Below, one piece after another: positions 9,330 to 19,430 of a stretch of 64,000 nt of DNA. Origin of the DNA: Prosthecobacter debontii (lineage in GTDB: Bacteria > Verrucomicrobiota > Verrucomicrobiia > Verrucomicrobiales > Verrucomicrobiaceae); contig CAMBPV010000002.1 in the NCBI GenBank assembly GCA_945869695.1, positions 32,786 through 96,785 on the forward strand, in the 5' to 3' direction. The notes under the pieces were generated by a model that made no database searches, was not told the DNA's origin, and saw nothing but the letters and a program-made list of their open reading frames with translations. Position 1 is the stretch's first letter. Each line of letters begins with the position of its first letter. A program made the position numbers and the translations under genes.

Positions 9330-10706
9330 TCACACATGAATCGGATGCCCCTTGGCGACTTCGGTGGCCTCTTTGACCATTTCGCTGAGCGTTGGATGGG
9401 CGTGGATGGTGGCTTCGATTTCGTCCCAGGTGGCTTCGAGATTCATGGCGAGGCCGATCTCGGCGATCATCTCGGTGCTCTCGCTTCCGATGATGTGGGC
9501 GCCGATGATCTCGCCGTGGGGATCGCCGTAGAGAATCTTCACGAAACCTTCCGACTCGCCCGCTGCCAGAGCCTTGCCGCTGGCCTGGTAGGGGAACTTG
9601 CCGATCTTGAACTTGAGGCCTTTTTCCTTCGCGGCGCGCTCGGTGAGACCGATGCTGGCGACTTGCGGATGGCAGTAGGTGCAGCCCGGGAAGACGGTGA
9701 CTTTCTTCGGCTTGTGATTGGTGAACATGCCTTCGACGCACTGAACGGCTTCGTAGCTGGCGACGTGGGCGAGCCAAGGTGGCCCGATGATGTCGCCGGC
9801 TCCGTAGATGCCTTTGACGCTGGTTTGGTAACGGTCATCGGTTTGGAGCCAACCGCGATCGGAGAGCTTCAGCTCGATGCCGCCTGGCAGCACGGGCTTC
9901 ACGCCGATGGCCACGAGGCAAACGTCGGCTTCCAGGGTTTCATTGGCTGCGCCTTCGACGGTGATCTTCACGCCCTTGCCGTCCTCGGAGGTGCCGGTGA
10001 CTTTGGTGTTGGTGAGAATGCGGATGCCGGATTTGGTGAGGCTCTTCTCCAGCGTCTTGCTGACTTCGGTGTCCTCGACGGGCAGGATGTCGGGCAGCAT
10101 TTCCACGACGGTCACCTTGGTGCCGTAGGCGTTGAAAAAGTAAGCGAACTCGATGCCGATGGCACCTGCACCGACGACGATGATGCTCTTCGGCTGAGTT
10201 TCCATCGTCATGGCTTCCTTGCTGCCGATGACGGTCTTGCCATTGAAGGGAAAGCCGGGCATGTCGCGCGTCTTGGCTCCCGTGGCGATGAGGATGTTTG
10301 CAGCGTCGTGAGTGGCCTTGGTGCCATCCGCAGCGGTGACTTCCACCTTGCCCGCAGCAGGGATGCCGGCGGTGCCTTTGAGGTAGTCCACCTTGTTCTT
10401 TTTGAAGAGGAACTCGATGCCCTTGTTCAGCTTATCACTGACACCACGACTGCGGCCGATGACTTTGGACCAGTCATACTCGATGCTGCCGATCTTGAGG
10501 CCAAACTCCGCCGCACGATGGGTCAGGGTGTGATAAAGCTCCGCATTTTTCAGCAGGGCTTTGGTTGGGATACAGCCCCAGTTCAGACAGGTTCCCCCGG
10601 CACGGTCATTTTCGACACAGGCCACTTTTTTACCAAGTTGGGCTGCACGGATGGCTCCGACGTAGCCCGCAGGCCCGCCGCCGATAACAATAAGGTCGTA
10701 AGTCAT
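9330..10706 (-). CDS. lpdA: Dihydrolipoyl dehydrogenase
   Basis: MTYDLIVIGGGPAGYVGAIRAAQLGKK, GGTCLNWGCIPTKALL, IYGAGDIIGPPWLAH, C-terminal HAHPTLSEM. Confidence 0.95.
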   Translation of the reverse strand: MTYDLIVIGGGPAGYVGAIRAAQLGKKVACVENDRAGGTCLNWGCIPTKALLKNAELYHTLTHRAAEFGLKIGSIEYDWSKVIGRSRGVSDKLNKGIEFLFKKNKVDYLKGTAGIPAAGKVEVTAADGTKATHDAANILIATGAKTRDMPGFPFNGKTVIGSKEAMTMETQPKSIIVVGAGAIGIEFAYFFNAYGTKVTVVEMLPDILPVEDTEVSKTLEKSLTKSGIRILTNTKVTGTSEDGKGVKITVEGAANETLEADVCLVAIGVKPVLPGGIELKLSDRGWLQTDDRYQTSVKGIYGAGDIIGPPWLAHVASYEAVQCVEGMFTNHKPKKVTVFPGCTYCHPQVASIGLTERAAKEKGLKFKIGKFPYQASGKALAAGESEGFVKILYGDPHGEIIGAHIIGSESTEMIAEIGLAMNLEATWDEIEATIHAHPTLSEMVKEATEVAKGHPIHV

Positions 10707-10788
10707 GGACGGCGGCGAGTTAACGCAGAATGCGTGCCGGTTCAAGACGGGAGTTGCCAGCGGTGGCGGCCCTCTCGGGAAAAACGCT

Positions 10789-13700
10789 CTATTTCTTGCT
10801 CAGCGGGTGCTCTTTGAGGATTTCATCGACCATGTAGAAGATCGCGCGCTCCTGGGTGGCTTCCCGGACGCGTTTGACGTCTTCCACTTTGACCATGGGT
10901 AAATTATTCCCGAAGGACTGATGGACGTAGGAGATGACGGCGGCCACTTCCTCGTCTTTGAGAAGCGGGCCAAAGCCCATCATGGGCGGTGTTCCTTTTT
11001 CCGGACCGTATTTTTTCCCCTGAAATTCAAGCGGGCCATAGAGGCCTTTGAGCACGATCTTGATGACGCGGTCGCCATCGCCTTCGAGCCAATTGCTCCG
11101 GACCAGACCGGGGTAGATGTTGTCGACTCCTTTGCCATCGGCCTGGTGGCAGGTCACGCAGTGGGCCTCGCGGTTGAAGACTTCTTTTCCGAGGTCGTAG
11201 AGTTTTTTATCGGCTCCGGAGAGCTTCTTGTCGGTGGGGCCAAAACTAGCGTCGGGGGTGGCGCGCAGTCTGGCGGCCAGGAGGGGATCTTTTCCGATGA
11301 TGTCTTTCCCCTCAGGCAGGGTGCCGAGCTGTTTCATGGTCTCACGGAAGCAGTAGTCGATGTAGTAATCCTTTTCGAGCGCCACGAGCTTGGTCAACTC
11401 GATGGCCTTGGGCACGTCGGGACCCTTGATGAAACTGAGGGCGCGGACGGCCTCAAGGCGCACGCGTGGGGCGGGGTCCTTGATGGCGGCTTCGAGAATG
11501 GAGAGCACGCCCGGCACGCGATCACTCCAGTAGTTCGCGACACGGACGCCTTGAGCGCGGGCACGTGGCTCAGGTGATTTCAGCACGGCCCGGAGCAGGT
11601 CCACATTCACGACATTGTGCCACTGATGCACCCAGAGGGCCTCCAGGCGATGGTGCTCGTAGTTTTTGTCGCTCTTGTCGAGCGCGGCTTCCCATTTCTG
11701 AACAGCGGCGATGACCTTTTTCGAGTCATGGGTATCGAGCTCGATTTTGGCCAACTGGCGGACGTTGTCTTCATGCTCCTTCAGCAGCTCGACGAGGTTC
11801 TCGACGGACTCGCCATGAATTTTCTTGGGCTTGAGCAGCGGACGGCTCGGGTAGGTGAGTCGGTAGATGCGGCCATGCTGGTGATCGCGGTTGGGATCGC
11901 GCAAATGGTGCTGCAAATGGCCGATGAGCATCTGGGACCAGTCCATCACGTAAAGCGAGCCATCCGGGGCCACGGCAGCACCGCTGGGCCGGAAATTGGG
12001 ATTGGCTGCCACGTCTGTCTTTAGGAGGGCGGGCTCGAGGGTCTCCCCTTTGATGCCGGAGCCCTCCTCGGTGACCTTGGCGCGGAAGATGCCTTGGAAA
12101 CCGATGACGTTGGTGTTCAAAAAGGTGCCTTGCCAGTCGTCGGGGAAGTGACGGCTGCTCAGGATGGCCGTGCCGGGGCAGGGGCGTGAGGGACGATTCC
12201 AGAACTCCTTCATCTTCGGGTGCGCGCCACTATCGAGGTGACCACTGAAGGCTGGCCCGAAGTAGTTCGCATTGCCGGTGGCATCTGTGATGATGTCATT
12301 CCCCCAGTAGTCGAAGACGCGGCCATGCGGATTCGCAAAGCCATACGGCACATAGCGGTCGAAGCGGCTCGTGCGGGGTTCGAAACGATAGATCGCCCCG
12401 TTCACATTGCGCACCGGGCCTTTGAGCGTCTCGACATTGGTGCGGTGGAAGACACCGTCACTGAAGTAAACTGCACCGCCCGGCTCGTAGCAGATGGAAT
12501 TGGTTTCATGGTGGGAGTCCGCCGCATCGAGGCCATGGACGATTCGCTCTTTCCAGTCGCCTTTGCCATCTCCATCGGTGTCACGAACGAACCACATGTC
12601 GGGCGACTGCATGACCAGCACGCCGTCTTTGTAAAGCTGGAAGCCGGTCGGGCAGTTCAGACCATCCAGGAAGGTGGTGCACTTGGTGAACTTCCCCGTT
12701 TTGGGGTCGATATCAAAGACGAGCAACTTATCAAAGACCTTCGTCGTCGGTGTGGTCTCCGGGTAGGCAGGCCAGGCAGCGACCCACAGGCGGCCGCGGG
12801 TGTCGAAGTTCATCTGCACGGGATTCACCAGATCGGGAAACTCGATTTCAGAGGCGATGTATTCGACCTTCACGCCTTCGGGGGTGGAGAGGTATTTGAG
12901 CGTTTCCTCGCCGTTGAGATAGGGCACGGCCTCGGGTCGGTTGGGAGCCACTTCGGGCACGGGCGGGAGATTGTCATCCCGGATCTCGATCGTCTTTCCC
13001 TGCGCTGCCGCCCAGACGGCCTTGTCGCGATTGGCCGTCTTCACATCACGCTGAGCCAGCTCGGCACCGAGCACGGCGGCGTTGTCGATGCCATTGGTCT
13101 TCGTGACGGCATCAGCATACTTGATGCGGGAGCGCTGACCGAAGATGTTGAACTGATCCACCGTGCGGTAGCGGTGATGCCACTGGACGTTTTTCTCCAG
13201 CACCGCTTCCCGGATTTTGGCGATGTAGAGATCATCCGTGCTCGGCGCTTCTTTGCCAAACAAGGCTTTGAATTGAGCGGGTGCCAGAGTCTTGTCCCCT
13301 TCTTCCGTAAGGAGAATGCCATTGAGCGTGAGCGGCTTTGATGCCGCTGCGTAGAGAGCCTTGGAGGCCGCAAAGAGATCGACAAACGGCACCCCATTGG
13401 CCTTTGCGATCTCCGCCATGGCAGCGGTGTAGGCCTGGAGATTTGCGTTGTTGGCAGAGCCATCGGGGAAGTTGGTTGGGTCCTTCAGATCCTCATGCGC
13501 GATGGGGGAGAGCAGGACAAGCTTTGGCTTTCCTCTGCCGTAGTCCGTTGCGAGCTGTTTTTTGAGATATTCATCCAGCGCTTTCTTGAAGTCCACTAGG
13601 CCAGCCTCGCCTCTGAAGGATTCATTGAAGCCCCAATACGCGAGGATCACGCTCGCATGGAAATCGGCGCCCGAGGTGTAGACGACATCGGTTTGTCCCA

Positions 13701-13998
13701 CCTTGGTGGCCAGCGTGCCCGGCTTCATGTTCAGGAAGTATTCGGTCGTCGGCACCTCGTCACTCCGCGGATGCACATTCACTTCATCTGCTGCGAAACC
13801 GAGATTTCGCACCGTCAATTCGTGCTCAGGATAGGCCTTGTGAATCAGAGACTCCAGCCAGCCATGGTGCTGCTGACGATCCGCCAGGCCACTGCCAACG
13901 ATGGCGATGTGATCACCTTTTTGAAGTTCGAGCTGGGCTTGACCGGGGGATTCAAAGACGCCCAAAAGGGCGAGGAGACAGAGGGAACGGATTTTCAT
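10789..13998 (-). CDS. PVC-type heme-binding protein: SGNH-like N-terminus, membrane-bound dehydrogenase-like propeller, HEAT repeats, C-terminal cytochrome c
   Basis: N-terminal GDHIAIVGSGLADRQQHHGWLESLI, propeller segment VNPVQMNFDTRGRLWVAAWPAYPE, C-terminal HCVTCHQADGKG heme motif. Confidence 0.85.
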   Translation of the reverse strand: MKIRSLCLLALLGVFESPGQAQLELQKGDHIAIVGSGLADRQQHHGWLESLIHKAYPEHELTVRNLGFAADEVNVHPRSDEVPTTEYFLNMKPGTLATKVGQTDVVYTSGADFHASVILAYWGFNESFRGEAGLVDFKKALDEYLKKQLATDYGRGKPKLVLLSPIAHEDLKDPTNFPDGSANNANLQAYTAAMAEIAKANGVPFVDLFAASKALYAAASKPLTLNGILLTEEGDKTLAPAQFKALFGKEAPSTDDLYIAKIREAVLEKNVQWHHRYRTVDQFNIFGQRSRIKYADAVTKTNGIDNAAVLGAELAQRDVKTANRDKAVWAAAQGKTIEIRDDNLPPVPEVAPNRPEAVPYLNGEETLKYLSTPEGVKVEYIASEIEFPDLVNPVQMNFDTRGRLWVAAWPAYPETTPTTKVFDKLLVFDIDPKTGKFTKCTTFLDGLNCPTGFQLYKDGVLVMQSPDMWFVRDTDGDGKGDWKERIVHGLDAADSHHETNSICYEPGGAVYFSDGVFHRTNVETLKGPVRNVNGAIYRFEPRTSRFDRYVPYGFANPHGRVFDYWGNDIITDATGNANYFGPAFSGHLDSGAHPKMKEFWNRPSRPCPGTAILSSRHFPDDWQGTFLNTNVIGFQGIFRAKVTEEGSGIKGETLEPALLKTDVAANPNFRPSGAAVAPDGSLYVMDWSQMLIGHLQHHLRDPNRDHQHGRIYRLTYPSRPLLKPKKIHGESVENLVELLKEHEDNVRQLAKIELDTHDSKKVIAAVQKWEAALDKSDKNYEHHRLEALWVHQWHNVVNVDLLRAVLKSPEPRARAQGVRVANYWSDRVPGVLSILEAAIKDPAPRVRLEAVRALSFIKGPDVPKAIELTKLVALEKDYYIDYCFRETMKQLGTLPEGKDIIGKDPLLAARLRATPDASFGPTDKKLSGADKKLYDLGKEVFNREAHCVTCHQADGKGVDNIYPGLVRSNWLEGDGDRVIKIVLKGLYGPLEFQGKKYGPEKGTPPMMGFGPLLKDEEVAAVISYVHQSFGNNLPMVKVEDVKRVREATQERAIFYMVDEILKEHPLSKK

Positions 13999-14118
13999 GG
14001 GGGATAAAACGGGAGGGAGACCAACGGGAGCAATCGTGGTTTTTTACCGTGAATTGCCAGCGCTGCGGTGAAAGCCCTCGATCCCGTCAATTAACCAGCC
14101 CAGGAAAGGGAAGCGCGC

Positions 14119-14598
14119 TCAAAGAGCCGGTTGGAGCTTTGCCCAGCGTCGGGTGCGGTAGTGGCGGTAGGCAAAAAGAACGGTCAGGTAGGCCCGAACA
14201 CCCGTCTCTGAAATCAACCGCCCCCACCAGCCCGACCCGAACTGGTAGGTCACGCGGTCGTGCATTCGGGTAGCTCCGTCACCCGCCGGCTCGAACCGAT
14301 GCTCGTGAACGAAAAGCCGGAAGGGACCCTGAACGATCTCATCCACCAGCAAGCCGGGCGGTGAGACGACCTTCCAGCGGCAAACCCAGTGCATGGGGAT
14401 CACCCACCAGTCCCGGCAGTGCAGTTCGATCAGCCGCCCCTCCTCTGCCAGACCATCAGTCGAGATGCTCACGAGCTTCATCGTCGGAGGCATCACCACC
14501 GACAGATTCTGGGGATCGGCGTGAAAAGAGAAAAGAACCTTAGGAGGCACAGACACCTGAGTCTGAGCTTCGAAAATGCTGAAATCGGAGGCGGGCAT
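14119..14598 (-). CDS. SRPBCC-family protein
   Basis: FSFHADPQNLSVVMPPTMKLVSI...RFEPAGDGATRMHDRVTYQF. Confidence 0.7.
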   Translation of the reverse strand: MPASDFSIFEAQTQVSVPPKVLFSFHADPQNLSVVMPPTMKLVSISTDGLAEEGRLIELHCRDWWVIPMHWVCRWKVVSPPGLLVDEIVQGPFRLFVHEHRFEPAGDGATRMHDRVTYQFGSGWWGRLISETGVRAYLTVLFAYRHYRTRRWAKLQPAL

Positions 14599-14744
14599 GA
14601 AGGAAGGGGCAGTTCGGGTGCGGATAGTTTGGTGCTCCTGAGAACGATTTGAAGGGAGAGAAAGACTAGCCCCAAAACAGAAATATCAGAACTTAAGAAT
14701 TTCGTATTGCCTCATGAATAAATCACACCGGGGAATGGCGTTAG

Positions 14745-14939
14745 GGTAGGGAGAACACATTCAACGCGGGGGGAGGTGTCGGAAACATTGACTTACCAAA
14801 CCTGACGGGCGTGCAACTCTGGGACACCTCCGCTTTTGCATCTCATGGAATCGTCGTGGTGGTGCCCGAGCCAAGTCGCCTGATGCTCTTGATGGTTGGC
14901 CTGCTCGTTCTCTTCTTCCGTCGGCGGCGAATCAATTGA
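14745..14939 (+). pseudogene. Orphan C-terminal tail of a PEP-CTERM protein
   Basis: Manual translation after an in-frame TAG (14742-14744): GRENTFNAGGGVGNIDLPNLTGVQLWDTSAFASHGIVVVVPEPSRLMLLMVGLLVLFFRRRRIN*. VPEP + TM + RRRR, with no upstream start. Confidence 0.7.
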
Positions 14940-14975
14940 TTGGCTCTGGGGTTTTACTTCCTCGATCGGCGGCAG

Positions 14976-15452
14976 CTACTTTTTCGAAGCTGCCAAGCTC
15001 TTGAGGTTGGCAAAGTCGCCCTCCTCGCAGCACCGAACGAAACCTTCGGTGAAGCGCTTCAATTCGTCCCAGGCATGGCGAATTTTGGCGGCTTCAGGAT
15101 CGGTGATGGCATTGTCGGAGGCGGCTTGGCTGATGGAGCCGAGGAGATCAGCAAACTGCTGCACAATCTCCTGAGTGGCGGGCATGACCTCAAATCCTTG
15201 TTTGCAGGTGCTGGGCGGATTCCGCACAAAGTAACCGCCCGCGCGCTGACTCAGCCACTGGATGAGGTGCTCATCCCGGGTGATTTCAAAGAGCTGGGCG
15301 ATCCGGTCGAGTGGATTCGGGACGCCGCTGCCGTCTTTGTCATCGGGCTGCGCCCACTTGTAAACGAGAGAGAGCGAGACACCCATCGCTGAGGCGACTT
15401 CTTTGGCGTGACTCTTTTCCAATGCAAGGCGGAGAACGTCGTGAGATTCCAT
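14976..15452 (-). CDS. Helix-turn-helix, phage-CII-like DNA-binding protein
   Basis: VLRLALEKSHAKEVASAMGVSLSLVYKWAQP followed by a helical C-terminus. Confidence 0.5.
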   Translation of the reverse strand: MESHDVLRLALEKSHAKEVASAMGVSLSLVYKWAQPDDKDGSGVPNPLDRIAQLFEITRDEHLIQWLSQRAGGYFVRNPPSTCKQGFEVMPATQEIVQQFADLLGSISQAASDNAITDPEAAKIRHAWDELKRFTEGFVRCCEEGDFANLKSLAASKK

Positions 15453-15566
15453 GGGAGTAGATCGAAGCATCTCGGAGAACGGGGCGGCTCGCAAGTGTGG
15501 ACTTTTGAGGGTTTCAATAGCGGATCTGAGTTGCGCGAGGGTGCGTCCTCGTGAATGCGTGGCTCC

Positions 15567-17045
15567 ATGACGAAGTCGTATGATCAGGTCTGTGCGCTCG
15601 CACGCGAAGTCTCAATCATCAACAGCAGTGCCTCGGTTTTAAGCTGGGACCAGGAGACCTACATGCCGGACCGGGGCCTGGGCCATCGCGCGCATCAGCT
15701 CGCTTATCTGACAGGGAAGGCGCATGAACTGGCCACAGGAAAAAAGTTTCGCACGAGGCTGGAGAAGGCTGAAAAGGAGAAGCGCGCTTTTGACTCCAAA
15801 GAAGCGGCGAACTTGCGGGAGTGGCGCAAAGAACTCGAGCGCGCTGTGCGCATCCCGAAGAACCTGGTGGAGGAAGAAAGTGAAGCGACGTCTCACGGCA
15901 AAGCTGCATGGGTCGAGGCGAGAAAAAAATCAGATTACGCGCTCTTTGCCCCCCACTTGGAAAAGCTGCTGGGCATCGCCCGAAAAAAAGCGGAGCTCTG
16001 GGGATATGAAGGTGAGCCCTACGACGCCCTTCTGGCGGGGTATGAAAAAGGGGCCAGCACCCGGGAGATTGATAAATTGTTCTCAGCCCTGAAGCCGGAG
16101 TTGACTCAGATCGCCCGAGGCGCGGTCGAGGCGAGTAAGGGCGTCTCTCCGACAGCATTGCGGGGGAAGTATCCGATCGAGAAACAACAGCTCTTGAATC
16201 GTGAGATTGCTGAGAGTTTGGGTTTTGATTTTGAAGCAGGCCGGATCGACACCACGGCGCATCCGTTTTGCACGACGCTGGGTGCGGGTGACGTGAGACT
16301 GACGACTCGATACGACGAGCGTGATTTCACCTCCTCACTTTTCGGGGTGCTGCATGAGGCGGGTCACGGCATGTATGAGCAGGGGCTTTTGCAGGAGGAC
16401 TTTGGTTTGCCTTCGGGGACAGCTGTTTCCCTCGGCATCCATGAGTCCCAGTCGAGGCTGTGGGAGAATCACGTGGGCCGCTCGCGTCCATTTTGGGAGA
16501 AGTGGTTACCGCGGGCTGCGGAGATTTTCCCTCACTTGAAGAAAGTGACCCTGGACGAGTTTCTGCGCTCGATCTGGAAGGCCGAGTTTTCGTTCATCCG
16601 AGTGGAGGCGGATGAGGCCACCTATGATTTGCACATTCTGCTGCGCTTTGGACTGGAGCGTCGGTTGGTGGATGGCTCACTCAAAGTCAAAGACGTGCCT
16701 CAGGCGTGGAATGACGGATTCGAGGAGCTCTTCGGCATGAGGCCGCCAGATGATGCGCGGGGATGCCTTCAGGATATCCACTGGAGCATGGGCGGGCTCG
16801 GTTATTTCGCGACTTACACGCTCGGGAATCTGAATGCAGCACAGCTTTTTGCAGCGGCGAAGAAGCAGCGGAAGATCGGTGATTCACTGGCTCGTGCGGA
16901 CTATGCGCCTCTCTTGAAATGGTTGCGCGAGATGGTGCATGCAAAGGGCAGCCTCATCATGCCCCGAGAGCTGATCCGCAGTGCTACGGGTCGGGAGATC
17001 CAGCCCAAATGGCATCTCACGCACCTCCGAGAGCGGTTTCTTTGA
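15567..17045 (+). CDS. M32 carboxypeptidase (Taq carboxypeptidase family)
   Basis: SWDQETYMPDRGLGHRAHQLAYLTG, HEAGHGMYEQG zinc motif, GIHESQSRLWENHVGRS. Confidence 0.95.
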   Translation: MTKSYDQVCALAREVSIINSSASVLSWDQETYMPDRGLGHRAHQLAYLTGKAHELATGKKFRTRLEKAEKEKRAFDSKEAANLREWRKELERAVRIPKNLVEEESEATSHGKAAWVEARKKSDYALFAPHLEKLLGIARKKAELWGYEGEPYDALLAGYEKGASTREIDKLFSALKPELTQIARGAVEASKGVSPTALRGKYPIEKQQLLNREIAESLGFDFEAGRIDTTAHPFCTTLGAGDVRLTTRYDERDFTSSLFGVLHEAGHGMYEQGLLQEDFGLPSGTAVSLGIHESQSRLWENHVGRSRPFWEKWLPRAAEIFPHLKKVTLDEFLRSIWKAEFSFIRVEADEATYDLHILLRFGLERRLVDGSLKVKDVPQAWNDGFEELFGMRPPDDARGCLQDIHWSMGGLGYFATYTLGNLNAAQLFAAAKKQRKIGDSLARADYAPLLKWLREMVHAKGSLIMPRELIRSATGREIQPKWHLTHLRERFL

Positions 17046-17046
17046 G

Positions 17047-17958
17047 TTACAATTCCCTGAGCCCGTAAACGTCAATAGGATCGGGCTGCCCCTTCACGAG
17101 ATGGGGTCCCTTCGCATCAAAAACGCCCGATGCATCGGGCATTTGATGCACAAAACCGGAGCCCACCAGCACAGGCACCCCCAACTGTCGGGTCAGGCCC
17201 TCGATGCGGAAGGTCAGATTCACAGCTTCACCCACCGCGGTGTTCAAGCCTCGGCCCATGGCTCCCAGCGCCACGGGGCCGACATTGAGACCCACATTGC
17301 ATTGGACGATGATTCCTTTGGTCTCGCGGAGCACTTTGCGCGTCGGCGAGTGAGCGGCCTCAGGTCGGCTGAGCATGCGCGCGGCCTCGAGAGCACGGAG
17401 TCGGGTGTCAACGTCACTGGCGGGCCAGTAGGCGAAGACACCATCGCCGATGAATTTATCGATCACGGCTCCGAGTGGCTTGAGGATCGCTTCACAGTCG
17501 GCATACCACTCACGCAGCATCATCGCCACCTCCTCAGCGGTGAGTTGAGAGGAGATACGCGTAAAGTCTTTCAAGTCTCCGACGAGGAGCGTGGCCTCCA
17601 CGGTCTTCACGGGCAGATTCACCGCCGTGCGCAGCATTTGCGTCTTGCCGCCCACTAATTCTTGAGTGCTGCCACTTTCGTCCTGATCAAAAATCAAAAG
17701 GAGCGTTCCGAGCTGAATTTGATCACCATGGCGGAGCACACGTGCGGCGCTCAGCGCCACGTCGTTCACGTAAGATCCGTTGGCACTGCCGAGATCGGTG
17801 ATCCAAAAGAGACGGCCCTCTTTCCGGATGGTGGCGTGTTGGCGGGAGATTCCCGTGTCATTGAGTCGGATCGTCGCGTCATGGCTACGCCCGAGCAGGT
17901 TAAAGTCCTCCAAAAGGTGCGTTTCACCGCTGTCTGCTACTCGTAATAATGCTGCCAT
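17047..17958 (-). CDS. FHA domain + class III adenylate/guanylate cyclase
   Basis: FHA: LLGRSHDATIRLNDTGISRQHATI...DLGSANGSYVND; cyclase: TLLVGDLKDFTRISSQL, IDKFIGDGVFAYW. Confidence 0.85.
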   Translation of the reverse strand: MAALLRVADSGETHLLEDFNLLGRSHDATIRLNDTGISRQHATIRKEGRLFWITDLGSANGSYVNDVALSAARVLRHGDQIQLGTLLLIFDQDESGSTQELVGGKTQMLRTAVNLPVKTVEATLLVGDLKDFTRISSQLTAEEVAMMLREWYADCEAILKPLGAVIDKFIGDGVFAYWPASDVDTRLRALEAARMLSRPEAAHSPTRKVLRETKGIIVQCNVGLNVGPVALGAMGRGLNTAVGEAVNLTFRIEGLTRQLGVPVLVGSGFVHQMPDASGVFDAKGPHLVKGQPDPIDVYGLREL

Positions 17959-18089
17959 TTAATGTGTCAGCGTCCTTTGAAGCGAGTCTGAGCGCAAATG
18001 TCAAGCCAAGGTCTTTGACGATTTGAGAAATGTATTTCCGCCTTGCTCGGAATCGGAGTGCATACGATGGGTCCTCTTTCAGTGCCACC

Positions 18090-18812
18090 ATGTTTCATAG
18101 GTTATCTTTTCAGTTTTTGTGCGGTGCCGGGTGTTTGCTGGTTTTGGCGGTATTGGGACTTCCCTTGGAGGCACATCAGATTCCGAGCTTGTCCGTGGAG
18201 GCGTTGTTTTCCAAAGACCGCACTTACTTGGTCCGCATCAATGTAGATCCCCGGCTATTTCTCTCGGCGCAGCCCTCCTCCTTGCCGCCTGTGCCCGTCC
18301 AGTGGTTCCAGGATCAGTCCGATGCCGAAAAGAAGAAAACCTTCGAGACGGCTGCAGCCTATTTGAAAAAAGCGCTGCAACTGAAATTCAGCACTGGGCT
18401 TGTGCCCTTACCTCCCTCCGTGTTTCAGCCGATGGACGGCGCTACCAATCAGCCCATGGCGGAGTCCACCCAGGAGGTGCATTTACTCGCTGAAGCGAGA
18501 GGCAAAGCGCCAGAAGGGGCGACCACTTTTGAGGCCTTGTTGTCCCAGGATGCAGGCGTGAGCATGATCTTGCTCAGCAGTTTTGAAGGTGAGATGGAAA
18601 AGCGGCCGAATGTGGTCTTCCCCGGTGAAAACAGTCGTCCTTTTCCGCTGCGTTTCGTCGCAGAGACACCCTCAGCTCCCGTGATTTCTCCGGTCGAGCC
18701 GGAACCGCGTGGCTCGGGGTTCTCCTTGCTCGCATTGGGGCTAGGCGCTCTCCTGCTCGTCCTTCTCTTCGTTGGGTTCCTCACTCGCCGTAGCCGTCGC
18801 GGGAGCCTCTGA
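18090..18812 (+). CDS. Hypothetical exported protein with C-terminal TM and basic tail
   Basis: Signal-like N-terminus (MFHRLSFQFLCGAGCLLVLAVLG) and GLGALLLVLLFVGFLTRRSRRGSL tail. Confidence 0.5.
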   Translation: MFHRLSFQFLCGAGCLLVLAVLGLPLEAHQIPSLSVEALFSKDRTYLVRINVDPRLFLSAQPSSLPPVPVQWFQDQSDAEKKKTFETAAAYLKKALQLKFSTGLVPLPPSVFQPMDGATNQPMAESTQEVHLLAEARGKAPEGATTFEALLSQDAGVSMILLSSFEGEMEKRPNVVFPGENSRPFPLRFVAETPSAPVISPVEPEPRGSGFSLLALGLGALLLVLLFVGFLTRRSRRGSL

Positions 18813-19400
18813 GGGAACCTCGGGAGGGGCACCAGGGTTAAGCTTGCCACTGGCATCAAAAGACATTCCCAAGGCCTTGGCAGCCTCCGCAGCAGGTCCG
18901 CCAAATCCGAGCAGCATGGCCACCTCGTCTTGAACTTGGACAAGCTCATCCAGCCTGAGCTCGGGATCTCGCACGATGAAGACTTCCCCCGTCTTCTTGT
19001 TTTCGTAGAACAGCATTTTACCGGTCTCGGTCTCCTTGGTGGCGGTGGGACTGAGGATGCGCTTCCTCTCCAGCATCAGAGCTAAAATGTAGCGGGCGTT
19101 CTCGGTGTTGGGCTCATCCTCTTCGATGAATCGCTGCAGCAATGTCATAGCGCTCTCTTTCGAGGTGACCTCGGGCCGTTCCTCCGCCACATGAGGCGTG
19201 TATGCCGTCTTCCAGTAGGCGATGGGTTTCCGCTCGGAGAGCTCCTGTTCCCATGCGTCCAGAGAGACATCGCGCCGAAGGTAGCCGCTGGTTTCAGGGT
19301 CAAAATAAATCGCAGTGTAGAACGGCTCACCTTCTGAAAAAGCGCGCCCTGAAAGCGAGCACAGATGCGCACGGCTACGAATGTTCCAGGCTTGTATCAT
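18741..19400 (-). CDS. Hypothetical protein
   Basis: Clean ORF beginning IRSRAHLCSLSGRAFSEGEPFYTAIYFD; convergent overlap with the upstream gene. Confidence 0.55.
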   Translation of the reverse strand: MIQAWNIRSRAHLCSLSGRAFSEGEPFYTAIYFDPETSGYLRRDVSLDAWEQELSERKPIAYWKTAYTPHVAEERPEVTSKESAMTLLQRFIEEDEPNTENARYILALMLERKRILSPTATKETETGKMLFYENKKTGEVFIVRDPELRLDELVQVQDEVAMLLGFGGPAAEAAKALGMSFDASGKLNPGAPPEVPSEAPATATASEEPNEEKDEQESA

Positions 19401-19430
19401 GGTATCAGGTCGGATTAAAAGGCTGATGTC

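Noticed and set aside
9336-10817. Long 493-aa plus-strand ORF
   Set aside because: Antisense shadow of the convincing lpdA gene on the minus strand; composition typical of high-GC antisense frames.
12220-13341. 373-aa plus-strand ORF
   Set aside because: Antisense to the PVC-type heme-binding gene; no recognisable domain.
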